The translations under genes were made by a program, and so were the position numbers. The notes below the pieces were generated by a model. The model had not been told where the DNA came from, ran no database searches, and worked only from the letters and a program-made list of their open reading frames with translations. From the NCBI GenBank assembly GCA_028345955.1, contig JAOMEO010000002.1, forward strand, positions 1-64,000: a stretch of DNA of 64,000 bases, in the 5' to 3' direction. Numbering within the stretch: position 1 is the first letter of the stretch; every line of letters begins with the position of its first letter. Shown in pieces: positions 25,007 through 35,245 of this stretch. This DNA comes from Candidatus Thioglobus sp. GTDB taxonomy: Bacteria > Pseudomonadota > Gammaproteobacteria > PS1 > Pseudothioglobaceae.

Positions 25007-25105
25007 ATGATAGCAAAGGAAGTCATCAATGCTCTAAAAACCTTAGCAACTGAAGACCGTCGCAAAACTAACGAATGGATAAAGAAGAAAGATTTTTATA
25101 CCTAA
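25007..25105 (+). pseudogene. 32-codon ORF, possible remnant of an AlkD-like gene start
   Basis: Encodes MIAKEVINALKTLATEDRRK and ends after KKKDFYT. The first 25 residues loosely resemble the start of DNA alkylation-repair HEAT-repeat proteins, but the reading frame stops. It is one of two tiny ORFs in the 389-bp gap before the integrase-permease fusion; the second (25118-25219, 33 codons) matches nothing I know. The gap looks like decayed DNA. Confidence 0.3.
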
Positions 25106-25291
25106 AAGGAAATTTTGATGAGAAACAAAGATAAAATAGAGAACGTTGTTACTTGTATGAAAAATAGTCACCTTTATGAAAGTATTTCTTATACTGTTAT
25201 CAGATTGGAGGATATCTGACAGAGAACACTGAAAACATATATATAGAGTGTTATTTTTATTTATTTACCCTTATCTTATATATATTATTAT

Positions 25292-25350
25292 TTGACATAT
25301 TTATTGATATTTAGGTAAAATAAGTCACTATTTAGTCACAAAATTGTCAC
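25292..25350 (+). promoter_or_regulatory. Consensus promoter overlapped by three 11-bp-phased GTCAC repeats
   Basis: TTGACA (25292-25297), 18 bp, TAAAAT (25316-25321). The predicted start point lies among three direct GTCAC copies at 25324, 25335 and 25346, spaced exactly 11 bp apart (one helical turn). The last ends 7 bp before the ATG at 25358. The repeats are placed to act as an operator; the adjacent gene product has an arm-type DNA-binding domain, so autoregulation is plausible. Confidence 0.65.
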
Positions 25351-25357
25351 AATCTTA

Positions 25358-26584
25358 ATGGCGAGTATATATAAAAGAGGGAAATATTGGCACCTACAAT
25401 GGAATGACCACAAAGGTAGACATAGAAAATCTCTAGGTAAGATTAGTAAAAAGGATGCTGAAGACTTATTAAAGAGAAAAGAATATGAACTGACTTATGT
25501 GCCTCTAATTCAAAACAATCCTGAAAAAGGAAATGTGCTTATAATTTCCCTATTGGCTATTTCAGTTATTGCCATAATGTGGCTTTTCACTCCCTTTCTC
25601 CCCTCCCTATTTCTGTCCTTGTTAATTTGTATTACAACTTATAGTGGATTCAATAAATTATCACAAAAACGCTCTTTAAAGCAAGCAGCAATGATTATGA
25701 CTTTGGGAGTAACAGTTCTTTTAATTTTACCACTGAGTTATGTAATGTTGATTAGTGGTATTGAGGTTAGTGTACTCATTAACAAAATACAGAATGACTT
25801 CCAAATCAGTGATATTAGAAGAATTCTAGATCAGACAATTACAGGACTTCCTTTTTCTGATTCAATGAGTGAATTTTTAGATAGTACTCTAAGAAACAAT
25901 ATAGAAGGCATTCTTATCACTATCAAAGACTTTGCTATTATGGTCCTTAAAAGTGTCGCCACTTTGTCAAGCCAATTTATCTTTTTTATTATCATTACGA
26001 TATTTTCTCTCTACTACTTCTACCTTGATGGTGAAACAATTATCAAAAAAATTAGATCAATATCGCCTCTAGATAGAGAACTCAACAACCTTCTCTTGAG
26101 GCAATTCTCTGGTTTGTCAGTGACACTAGTTGGTAGTGTCTTTTTAGTTTCTCTGATTCAGGGTGTCGTATTTTCTTTTGGTGTCATGATAATCGGTTTA
26201 CCTGTACTATTTTTTGGGGTTGCAATGGCCCTCGCTGGCTTTATTCCGGTATTGGGTGGATTATTTGTATGGTTGCCTTTATCACTTTATTTGTTCGCTA
26301 TAGGAGAGACAGCTAGTGCCTTTATCATTCTCTTCTTTGGTGCAATTTTGGCGGGAACATTGATTGATAATTTTTTGAGACCTGTGATAATTAAAAAACT
26401 CTCCAGTTCGATGAATCATCAAAGTGCGCTTAATCACACACTAATTACTGTACTTTCTACCCTTGCAGGCATCATACAATTTGGAATATTGGGTCTCTTT
26501 ATTGGACCAATCATTGCCGCCATGACAATTACAATTTTTGAGGTTTATCGTCTTCAATACAATAAACCTTATGAAAGCAATTAA
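25358..26584 (+). CDS. Chimeric protein: integrase-type arm DNA-binding domain fused to an AI-2E family permease
   Basis: 408 residues. Residues 1-48 (MASIYKRGKYWHLQWNDHKG...RHRKSLGKISKKDAEDLLKRK) look like the N-terminal arm-site-binding domain of tyrosine recombinases. From about residue 55 the sequence is a permease of the AI-2E/PerM (UPF0118) family with about eight membrane segments and the family signature ALAGFIPVLGGLFVWLPLSLYL, then ILGLFIGPIIAAM. No recombinase catalytic domain is present. The ORF is intact across the junction. Permease substrate is unknown. Either a real membrane-anchored DNA-binding protein or an integration scar that supplied a promoter and start codon. Confidence 0.8.
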   Translation: MASIYKRGKYWHLQWNDHKGRHRKSLGKISKKDAEDLLKRKEYELTYVPLIQNNPEKGNVLIISLLAISVIAIMWLFTPFLPSLFLSLLICITTYSGFNKLSQKRSLKQAAMIMTLGVTVLLILPLSYVMLISGIEVSVLINKIQNDFQISDIRRILDQTITGLPFSDSMSEFLDSTLRNNIEGILITIKDFAIMVLKSVATLSSQFIFFIIITIFSLYYFYLDGETIIKKIRSISPLDRELNNLLLRQFSGLSVTLVGSVFLVSLIQGVVFSFGVMIIGLPVLFFGVAMALAGFIPVLGGLFVWLPLSLYLFAIGETASAFIILFFGAILAGTLIDNFLRPVIIKKLSSSMNHQSALNHTLITVLSTLAGIIQFGILGLFIGPIIAAMTITIFEVYRLQYNKPYESN

Positions 26585-26648
26585 GATTTTTTTTTTCACT
26601 AATTTTTAGATAAAATCCTTAATCATACTTTTACTAAAATATGACTTT

Positions 26649-27113
26649 ATGCTTAAAGAGTTGATTGAATACATTAAAGAAGGTCAGACTGGTAGTGATA
26701 TAGATAATTATTTAGATTCCAAATATATTCACCTAACTGATGCTCATTATGACCAGATAGCTGGCGCTATATCTCAAGGTGAGTTAAGCTCAAAAAAAGC
26801 CTCAGATTGTCCTGCAGTAAGGTTTTTTCTGCACTTTAGTGAGACTATACTGTTCGTAAATAAATCATCCAAAGGACAACATTCTGTCTATGATGTCGAA
26901 CTAGTTATGGATACTAATTATTCAATCGAAAAAATGGATGAAGGTGAGTCAAAAAACCTTGCATTTGTGTCGTTTTCTATTAACAATGATTACCAACCAA
27001 CTCTCATAAAACGTGTGACTACTTCTGAGACCATTGATGAGCAGGAAAAACAGCAAACAATTCAGTCAGTAATACCTATATTGAGAGGTTTTATGGGTGC
27101 TATCAGCGACTAA
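26649..27113 (+). CDS. Protein of unknown function
   Basis: 154 residues, acidic, soluble, no signal peptide. An alpha-helical N-terminal part (MLKELIEYIKEGQTGSDIDN) is followed by a beta-rich segment (ILFVNKSSKGQHSVYDVELVMD). No family is recognised. It lies 64 bp after the fusion gene on the same strand and ends 3 bp from the convergent ihfA. Confidence 0.65.
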   Translation: MLKELIEYIKEGQTGSDIDNYLDSKYIHLTDAHYDQIAGAISQGELSSKKASDCPAVRFFLHFSETILFVNKSSKGQHSVYDVELVMDTNYSIEKMDEGESKNLAFVSFSINNDYQPTLIKRVTTSETIDEQEKQQTIQSVIPILRGFMGAISD

Positions 27114-27116
27114 CGG

Positions 27117-27407
27117 CTAATTGCTGCCTTTTTGAGTTGCTGATTTTAGCTTCGGACCAGCCTTAAATGTGACCACCTTTCTAGCGCTAATTATGACCTC
27201 TTCTCCAGTTTTTGGGTTCCTACCTGGTCGCTGAGATTTTTTTCGAACCACAAAGTTACCGAAGCTTGATAATTTAACATCCTCTCCTTTTCTTAATGTA
27301 TTAATTATTTGTTCAAAAAACTGATTTGTTAGGACCAAGGCTTGTGTTTGTGTCAGGTCAGTTTTTTTTACCAGTGCGTTAGCTATATCTTGCTTAGTAA
27401 GTGACAT
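27117..27407 (-). CDS. ihfA: Integration host factor alpha subunit
   Basis: 96 residues of the HU/IHF family with the DNA-intercalating arm GRNPKTGEEVIISARKVVTFKAG. The pheS-pheT-ihfA order, conserved in gammaproteobacteria, identifies it as IHF-alpha rather than HU. It bends DNA as a heterodimer with IhfB. It follows pheT by 5 bp. Confidence 0.95.
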   Translation of the reverse strand: MSLTKQDIANALVKKTDLTQTQALVLTNQFFEQIINTLRKGEDVKLSSFGNFVVRKKSQRPGRNPKTGEEVIISARKVVTFKAGPKLKSATQKGSN

Positions 27408-27412
27408 AATGG

Positions 27413-29776
27413 TTACCTTAATTTTGCTGAAAACTTAGATTCTAAGTGAGTGATTATATCTTCGACTTGTTGGTTCAATTGATCGTCAGTTAGGGTTGCA
27501 TCACTTGACTGGAAGGTAAGATTCAAAGCGACACTTTTTTTACCTCTTTCAATGTGTTTACCCTCGTAAACATCAAACAAGTTAACTTCAATCAGATGTT
27601 TTTGGTCTAATGACTGGATTGCATGTATAAGTTGATCTGCATTGATATCCTTAGCAACCACCAATGCGATGTCTCTTTGTGACGCCTGAAAGGATGAGAA
27701 GGATTGATAACTCGAAACTTTTCGCTCTTCTAAGTCACTCTGGTTAATCTCGAATAAAAACAGTTTCGGTAGTGATAATTTTTTTTGTAAATGAGGAGAA
27801 AGAGCGCCTATCCATCCAATAAGTTGGCCATTTCTAGAGATTTTCGCTGCCTGACCAGCCTGCAAGGCGGGGTGTTCTGTAGCTTCGAATAAATAATCTT
27901 TACCATTGAGACTTAATAGAGATTCAACATCTGATTTAGCATCAAAAAAATCAACCTCTCTTTCAAGACTTCCCCATTGAGATTTAAATCGCTCACCACA
28001 AATAATGCCGGCAATTTTTTGTCTCTGATCATCAACCGATGTTCCACCAAAACAAAGCCCTGCTTCAAAGAACCTAGCATTGTGGTGACCCCTTCTTTGA
28101 TTCATTTCAACAGTTTGTAGGAGTCCTGGCCATAAACTTGATCTCATAATGGACATATCATCAGAGATTGGATTCTTGAGTGTAATTTTCTTTGCATCTG
28201 GATCTATTAAGTCATGGTATTCGTTAGAAATAAAGCTGTAGGTAATAACCTCTTGATAGCCTCTATTCACTAGTGTCTGTGAAATATCATAGGAGCCAAC
28301 CCTTGATTGAGATGTTTGAGATATATTGGTGTCCACAGATAACCTCTGGACGGGAACCTTATCGTAACCGTAGAGCCTTGCTAATTCCTCTATTAGGTCT
28401 GCAGGAATGCGAATATCAAAGCGAAAACTGGGAGGAATAATAGCCCAAGAGTTGTTATTTTTTTTGGTAATATTAAATCCAAGAAACTTAAATTTAGATT
28501 CTATCCAAGAAGGATCCAAATCAAAACCCAAGACACTAGATATTTTTTCTCTAGTAATAAGGATTGTTTCTAACTTTGGCAGCGTCGATGAGTCAATACA
28601 TTCATTGATTGATGATGCCTTGCCGCCACAAATATCAAGAACCAATTCTGTCGCCCTCTCCATTGCTTGGTGGGTTATATTAAAATCAACGCCACGCTCA
28701 AATCGAATCGAAGATTCAGTATGGAGTCCATAAGATCTCGCAACACCTGAGACAGCGATTGAATCAAAAAAAGCACTCTCAAGCAAGACCTCTGTTGAAT
28801 CAGCCTGTGTGCCTGTTTTCATTCCACCCATAACACCTGCAACCGCTATAGCTGATTTCTGATCCGCAATCACTAGGGTGTTTTTATTCAATGAAACGGT
28901 TTGTTCATTCAATAACTCAAGTTTTTCACCACTCTTTGCCATCCTGACGTCAATGTTGCCGTTGATTTTATTGAGATCAAAAGCGTGCATTGGTTGACCC
29001 AACTCCAACAAAACATAGTTAGTAATGTCTACCACAGGAGAATGCAATTGCTGTGAAGCTCTTTGCAATCTCTGTGCCATCCATTTCGGAGTAACAACGC
29101 TATTATCAATCCCTTCAATAACCCTTGTTAAATATTTAGGACATGCATTTGAGTTAGATACTTTGGCTTTGAAAGATTTACTTCCTTTTTGTTTGGCCTT
29201 ATAATTTTTTATAAATAGTGATAAATCGTAATTTGCACAAACTTCTCGAGCAATTCCAAGGACACTAAAGCAGTCTCCTCTGTTCGGGGTAAGGTCAAGC
29301 TCAATGATATGGTCATCTAGGTCGAGATAGGTCCTGACATTTTCACCCAAAGTTGCGGATGAATCTAACTCCATGATGCTGTCGTGACAATCTGAAATAC
29401 ATATTTCAGCTTCTGAACATATCATTCCTCTTGATTCGACGCCTCGCAACTTGGCTTTCTTGATTTTAAGATTATTAGGCAGGACTGAGCCAACTGTAGC
29501 TACCACAACTTTAAGGCCTTTACGAACGTTAGGTGCGCCACAAATAATTTGTAAGTTGCTGTCAACACCTATATCAACTTCGCAAAGACTTAACTTATCT
29601 GCATTGGGGTGTTTATCACAGTTCACTACTTGACCTACCACAAGACCTTCAAACGGTGGTGCTACTGGGGCAACTCTTTCAACCTCAAGGCCTGCCATAG
29701 TTAACTTTTCAGACAGCTCAATGTCGCTGACTTTTGGGTCAACCCATTCTCTGAGCCATCTACTCGAAAAATTCAT
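27413..29776 (-). CDS. pheT: Phenylalanine-tRNA ligase beta subunit
   Basis: 787 residues from the ATG at 29776 (AGGG seven bases upstream); the ORF-track TTG two codons earlier is less likely. Domains run from an N-terminal tRNA-binding OB fold (VVGQVVNCDKHPNADKL), through the B3/B4 editing region and B5 domain, to a C-terminal anticodon-binding FDX-ACB domain (SFQASQRDIALVV). It forms the alpha2-beta2 enzyme with PheS. Confidence 0.97.
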   Translation of the reverse strand: MNFSSRWLREWVDPKVSDIELSEKLTMAGLEVERVAPVAPPFEGLVVGQVVNCDKHPNADKLSLCEVDIGVDSNLQIICGAPNVRKGLKVVVATVGSVLPNNLKIKKAKLRGVESRGMICSEAEICISDCHDSIMELDSSATLGENVRTYLDLDDHIIELDLTPNRGDCFSVLGIAREVCANYDLSLFIKNYKAKQKGSKSFKAKVSNSNACPKYLTRVIEGIDNSVVTPKWMAQRLQRASQQLHSPVVDITNYVLLELGQPMHAFDLNKINGNIDVRMAKSGEKLELLNEQTVSLNKNTLVIADQKSAIAVAGVMGGMKTGTQADSTEVLLESAFFDSIAVSGVARSYGLHTESSIRFERGVDFNITHQAMERATELVLDICGGKASSINECIDSSTLPKLETILITREKISSVLGFDLDPSWIESKFKFLGFNITKKNNNSWAIIPPSFRFDIRIPADLIEELARLYGYDKVPVQRLSVDTNISQTSQSRVGSYDISQTLVNRGYQEVITYSFISNEYHDLIDPDAKKITLKNPISDDMSIMRSSLWPGLLQTVEMNQRRGHHNARFFEAGLCFGGTSVDDQRQKIAGIICGERFKSQWGSLEREVDFFDAKSDVESLLSLNGKDYLFEATEHPALQAGQAAKISRNGQLIGWIGALSPHLQKKLSLPKLFLFEINQSDLEERKVSSYQSFSSFQASQRDIALVVAKDINADQLIHAIQSLDQKHLIEVNLFDVYEGKHIERGKKSVALNLTFQSSDATLTDDQLNQQVEDIITHLESKFSAKLR

Positions 29777-29792
29777 ATACAATCCCTGCCTA

Positions 29793-30866
<1,074 letters not shown>

Positions 30867-31229
30867 TTACTTTTGTGCTAATCCAACTTTTGCTTGATCT
30901 GCGATTTTTGCAAAAGCATCTTTGTCAAAAATCGCAATATCTGATAGAACTTTGCGATCAATTTCAACGCCAGCTTTATTTAAACCATTAATAAATTGTG
31001 AATAACTTAAGCCATTGTTACGCGCCTCTGCATTGATACGTACAATCCATAATCTGCGGAACTGCCGACGACGTTGACGACGATCACGATAAGCATACTG
31101 TCCAGCCTTAATAACCGCCTGCTTAGCAACACGATATACTTTTGAACGAGCACCATAGTAACCCTTAGCTTTTTTTAATACTTTTTTATGTTTGGCATGC
31201 GCCTGCACACCTCTTGAAACTCTTGCCAT
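30867..31229 (-). CDS. rplT: 50S ribosomal protein L20
   Basis: 120 residues, highly basic, with the L20 pattern [30 protein letters not shown] and [13 protein letters not shown]. It binds 23S rRNA early in assembly and commonly represses its own operon. It follows rpmI by 15 bp. Confidence 0.98.
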   Translation of the reverse strand: MARVSRGVQAHAKHKKVLKKAKGYYGARSKVYRVAKQAVIKAGQYAYRDRRQRRRQFRRLWIVRINAEARNNGLSYSQFINGLNKAGVEIDRKVLSDIAIFDKDAFAKIADQAKVGLAQK

Positions 31230-31244
31230 CGTAATACTCCTAGA

Positions 31245-31442
31245 TTAACTATAAGGTAACATTTTCTTAACCATTGGTACGTCGACCTTTTCAATGGTAT
31301 CTGGTGAACGCAAAGAGCGTTTTCTAGAAGTACTCTTCTTGGTTAATATATGATTCAAGTGAGAGTGTTTACATTTATAACTACCGCTGGCAGTTTTTTT
31401 GAAGCGCTTTGCAGCACCCCTATTCGTCTTTAACTTCGGCAT
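31245..31442 (-). CDS. rpmI: 50S ribosomal protein L35
   Basis: 65 residues, [20 protein letters not shown], the standard L35 sequence. The second of two adjacent ATGs (31442) is chosen because L35 begins MPKxK and GGAG lies six bases before it. The gene overlaps the end of infC by 23 bp, a tighter arrangement than usual. Confidence 0.97.
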   Translation of the reverse strand: MPKLKTNRGAAKRFKKTASGSYKCKHSHLNHILTKKSTSRKRSLRSPDTIEKVDVPMVKKMLPYS

Positions 31443-32019
31443 CATTTACTCCTTCACCCTGTTCGGGTTTAATTTTTCGGGCTGGCGCCTTACTTTTCTT
31501 CGATTTGGGTGCTAGCATCATGCCAAGCTGGCGACCCTCCATTTTTGCACGCTGTTCTACAGTGGCAAATTCTTCAGTATCTTGTTCAATTCTATCTAGC
31601 ATCTCCATGCCTAGTTCTCGATGCTGCACTTCTCGGCCACGAAACCAAATAACTATTTTGACTTTGTCTCCATTATCTATAAATTCAACCAATTTCTTAA
31701 ACTTAATCTGGTAATCGGCTTCTTCAGTACCAGGACGATATTTAATCATCTTAACGTGAGTTTTCTTCTGCTTTTTCTTAGCGTCACTCTTCTGTTTTTT
31801 TTGCTCGTACTGATATTTACCAAAATCCATAATACGACAAACTGGCGGATCTGCATTTGGCGAAACTTCTACTAAATCTAATCCTGAATCAGCTGCCAAC
31901 TCAAGAGCTTTATCATTGCTTAGGACACCCACTTGCTCCCCTTCTCGATCAATCACCCTAACTTCGGGTGAATTAATATATTGATTGACTCTTGTCTTTA
32001 CCCTATTTGGTTGTTTAAT
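31420..32019 (-). CDS. infC: Translation initiation factor IF-3, with AUU start codon
   Basis: 199 residues if it starts at ATT (32017-32019), five bases after AGGAG. The ORF-track start, a GTG at 31956, would remove about 21 residues of the N-terminal domain. The extended frame reads [22 protein letters not shown] and continues [13 protein letters not shown], aligning with known IF-3 N termini. The family motifs [21 protein letters not shown] and [12 protein letters not shown] follow. An AUU start is the known basis of IF-3 autoregulation. It begins 2 bp past the thrS stop codon. Confidence 0.95.
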   Translation of the reverse strand: MKQPNRVKTRVNQYINSPEVRVIDREGEQVGVLSNDKALELAADSGLDLVEVSPNADPPVCRIMDFGKYQYEQKKQKSDAKKKQKKTHVKMIKYRPGTEEADYQIKFKKLVEFIDNGDKVKIVIWFRGREVQHRELGMEMLDRIEQDTEEFATVEQRAKMEGRQLGMMLAPKSKKSKAPARKIKPEQGEGVNDAEVKDE

Positions 32020-32021
32020 AA

Positions 32022-33914
32022 TTACTCCTGATTAATTAATTTAATCAATGTCTCTAAAGACATTGAACCTAAATCCTGTCCACCTCTTTGACGAACTGAA
32101 ATTTGATTGTTTTCCACCTCTCGATCACCAACAACTAATATATATGGATAACGTTGCATCGAGTGCTCGCGTATTTTATAGCCTATCTTCTCATTCCGCA
32201 AGTCCGAAATCACTCTAAGTCCTTGTTTTTTTAACTTCTTCTCAACTTTTTCGGCAAATTCTTCTTGTTTCTGAGTAATGTTAAGAATAACTGCTTGAAT
32301 TGGAGCTAACCATGAGGGAAATGCACCCTCATAATGCTCAATCAAAATACCTGCGAAGCGCTCTATCGAACCAACTATCACTCTATGAAGCATAACAGGT
32401 GTTTGTTTCGAACCATCTTCAGCAATATACTGGGCTTCGAGACGCTCTGGCATAGAAAAATCTGCCTGTATTGTGCCGCATTGCCACTCACGCTCTAAAC
32501 AATCTTTCAACACAAATTCAACCTTAGGTCCGTAAAAGGCACCCTCACCTTCTTGCAATTCCCATTTAATTCCTTTTGCGTTTAATGCTTCAGCAAGTGC
32601 AGCTTCTGCTTTATCCCATGCCTCATCAGAGCCAACACGTATTTCTGGTCGAGTAGAAAGTTTTATATCAATACTTTCAAAACCAAAATGTTTGTAAACT
32701 TCAAAAGTTAAATCAATAAAAGCTGAAACTTCACTCTGAATTTGTTCAGTTGTGCAAAAAATATGCGCATCATCTTGAACAAAATTTCGAACTCTCATAA
32801 TGCCATGCAAAGTTCCTGATGGTTCGTTACGATGACAAGAGCCAAACTCAGCTAAACGCAATGGTAAGTCTCTATATGACTTTAAGCTATGCTTATAGAT
32901 TTGAACGTGGCCAGGACAATTCATTGGCTTGATGGCATATTCACGACTCTCAGAGTGAGTTGTAAACATTGAGTCACCAAACTTGTCCCAATGCCCTGAT
33001 TTTTCCCACATTGTGCGATCCAGCACCTCAGGTGTGTGTACCTCGAGATAGCCGTTATCTCTATACACTTGACTCATATACTGCACAATCAATTGATATA
33101 AGGTCCATCCCTTGGGGTGCCAAAAGACCATCCCTGGGGCTTCCTCTTGAGTATGAAAAAGGTCCTGTACCTTTCCAATCTTTCTGTGGTCTCTTTTTTC
33201 AGCCTCTTCTAGTCTATAAAGATAATCTTCTAGGTCTTTTTTATTTTCCCAAGCTGTTCCATAGACTCTTTGTAGCATTTCATTGTTTGAATCACCACGC
33301 CAATAAGCACCAGCTACTTTCATCAACTTGAATACTTTGAGTTTACTTGTCGAAGGTACGTGAGGACCTCGACAAAGGTCAATAAAATCACCCTGCTTAT
33401 AAAGGGATAGCACCTCACTAGTAGGAATAGATTCAATAATTTCAGCTTTGTAATACTCACCCATCGACTTAAAGAGTTCTATCGTATCTTCTCTTTTCAT
33501 CTCAAGTCGTTGAATCGGCAGGTTCTGTTTAACAATGGCTTTCATTTTTTTCTCTATCTTTACTAGATCTTCTTCAGAAAAGCCCTTTTCATAAGCAAAA
33601 TCATAATAAAAGCCGTTCTCAATAACAGGACCAATTGTTACTTGCGCTTTGGGATAGAGTTGCTGAGTAGCTTGCGCCAATAAGTGTGCAGTAGAATGAC
33701 GAATAACCTCAAGGGCCTTATCATCTTTATTAGTAATAATGGCCAGAGAGGTATCACCCTCAATCATATAAGAGGTGTCAACTAATTGCCCATCAACCTC
33801 ACCTGCTATTGCATCTTTTGCCAAGCCAGATCCTATTGAAGAAGCCACATCAGCTACAGTTAAAGACTGATCATAAGATTTAACTGTACCGTCTGGCAAT
33901 GTTACATTTGGCAT
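32022..33914 (-). CDS. thrS: Threonine-tRNA ligase
   Basis: 630 residues: N-terminal TGS domain ([16 protein letters not shown]), editing domain with [10 protein letters not shown], catalytic core with [32 protein letters not shown] and [21 protein letters not shown], and a C-terminal anticodon domain. Complete for the family. It heads the translation operon thrS-infC-rpmI-rplT-pheST-ihfA. Confidence 0.98.
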   Translation of the reverse strand: MPNVTLPDGTVKSYDQSLTVADVASSIGSGLAKDAIAGEVDGQLVDTSYMIEGDTSLAIITNKDDKALEVIRHSTAHLLAQATQQLYPKAQVTIGPVIENGFYYDFAYEKGFSEEDLVKIEKKMKAIVKQNLPIQRLEMKREDTIELFKSMGEYYKAEIIESIPTSEVLSLYKQGDFIDLCRGPHVPSTSKLKVFKLMKVAGAYWRGDSNNEMLQRVYGTAWENKKDLEDYLYRLEEAEKRDHRKIGKVQDLFHTQEEAPGMVFWHPKGWTLYQLIVQYMSQVYRDNGYLEVHTPEVLDRTMWEKSGHWDKFGDSMFTTHSESREYAIKPMNCPGHVQIYKHSLKSYRDLPLRLAEFGSCHRNEPSGTLHGIMRVRNFVQDDAHIFCTTEQIQSEVSAFIDLTFEVYKHFGFESIDIKLSTRPEIRVGSDEAWDKAEAALAEALNAKGIKWELQEGEGAFYGPKVEFVLKDCLEREWQCGTIQADFSMPERLEAQYIAEDGSKQTPVMLHRVIVGSIERFAGILIEHYEGAFPSWLAPIQAVILNITQKQEEFAEKVEKKLKKQGLRVISDLRNEKIGYKIREHSMQRYPYILVVGDREVENNQISVRQRGGQDLGSMSLETLIKLINQE

Positions 33915-34029
33915 ATCTAATGAAAAAAAATTAAAAAATTTATTTTACCTTGATAGCACTCTTATCTTGGTCGAAATTAATACTTTAAATATCTTTCAAA
34001 TTGCAGCTTTAAAGGTATATTAACAGGTT

Positions 34030-35202
34030 ATGAAAATAGCTCGAAAATCGCCTGAATTATTAATTCTTTTAATGACCATAGGTGGTGCGATAAGTTGGGC
34101 TGTATGGCTTAATTTACTGAACAATTTCGCGATTGAAAAGGTTGATTTTACTGGTGCAGAAATAGGAATCCTTCAAAGTCTAAGGGAAATTCCTGGCTTT
34201 CTAGCTTTTACTGTCATTCTAGTTTTAGCTTTCATAAGAGAACAAAAACTGGCCTATATTTCCCTAGCACTTCTAGGTATTGGAGTCATGGTAACTGGCA
34301 TAGTCCAAACAAATATGCCATTTTATTTAGCAACAATAGTTATGTCGATTGGTTTTCATTACTTTGAAACAATCAATAGCTCATTAACTCTTCAGTGGGT
34401 TGATAAAGAAAAAACAGCTGAATTTTTAGGTAGAGTTATTGCTACCCGATCTGCAGCATCAATCATAGCGTTCAGTTTGGTTTGGTTATTATTTCAGCAA
34501 TTTCATATGGGGTTTTTATGGATTTATATGATTGGCGGTGGTATCTCTGTCGCTATAGTTGTGTTTTGCTGGCAGCATTTCTCCTTTTTTCCAGAAAAAG
34601 TAAGTCAGACTAAAAAAATTATTCTACGTAAGCGCTACTGGCTCTACTACGCATTGCAATTTATGAGCGGAGCTAGAAGACAGATTTTTATGGTTTTTGC
34701 AGGCTTCTTGATGGTTGCAAAGTTTGAATTTAGTGTTGCTGAAATATCTCTCTTATTACTTGCAAATGCGGCCATTAATGTTGTAATAGCTCCAAAAATT
34801 GGCAGACTCATTCATAAATTTGGAGAGCGCAAAGCACTTATATTTGAGTATGCTGGACTTACCTTTATCTTCGCTGGATACGCACTTGTAGAAAGCAGCT
34901 ATGTTGCAGTTTTTTTGTATATTGCAGATCATCTTTTATTCTCAATCTATATCGCACTTAAAACTTATTTTCAAAAAATTGCTGACCCCGCAGATATAGC
35001 TTCAAGCGCCGGAGTGTCATTCACGATTAATCACATTGCGGCAGTCTTCATCCCTGTAGTGTTTGGATTTATCTGGCTTTACTCGCCCTCTATAGTCTTT
35101 TTTGCAGGATCAGGAATGGCAGTAGTTTCACTACTTCTAGCTCTTAATATGCCAACAAAACCTTCTGCTGGAAACGAAGTGTTATTAGGTAGGTTTTCAT
35201 AA
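34030..35202 (+). CDS. Major facilitator superfamily transporter
   Basis: 390 residues with 11-12 predicted membrane segments. A loop GRLIHKFGERKALIFEYAG matches the MFS loop pattern between segments. The substrate is unknown. It diverges from thrS and is followed after 43 bp by the DUF1800 gene on the same strand. Confidence 0.82.
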   Translation: MKIARKSPELLILLMTIGGAISWAVWLNLLNNFAIEKVDFTGAEIGILQSLREIPGFLAFTVILVLAFIREQKLAYISLALLGIGVMVTGIVQTNMPFYLATIVMSIGFHYFETINSSLTLQWVDKEKTAEFLGRVIATRSAASIIAFSLVWLLFQQFHMGFLWIYMIGGGISVAIVVFCWQHFSFFPEKVSQTKKIILRKRYWLYYALQFMSGARRQIFMVFAGFLMVAKFEFSVAEISLLLLANAAINVVIAPKIGRLIHKFGERKALIFEYAGLTFIFAGYALVESSYVAVFLYIADHLLFSIYIALKTYFQKIADPADIASSAGVSFTINHIAAVFIPVVFGFIWLYSPSIVFFAGSGMAVVSLLLALNMPTKPSAGNEVLLGRFS

Positions 35203-35245
35203 ATATTTTAGTTTTTTCAACTGACTTTGAGTTTACACTTACTTT

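Noticed and set aside
25358-25520. A functional integrase gene or active mobile element
   Set aside because: Only an arm-type DNA-binding segment exists; no catalytic Arg/His/Tyr domain, no clear attachment-site duplication, and the nearest tRNA is about 2 kb away.
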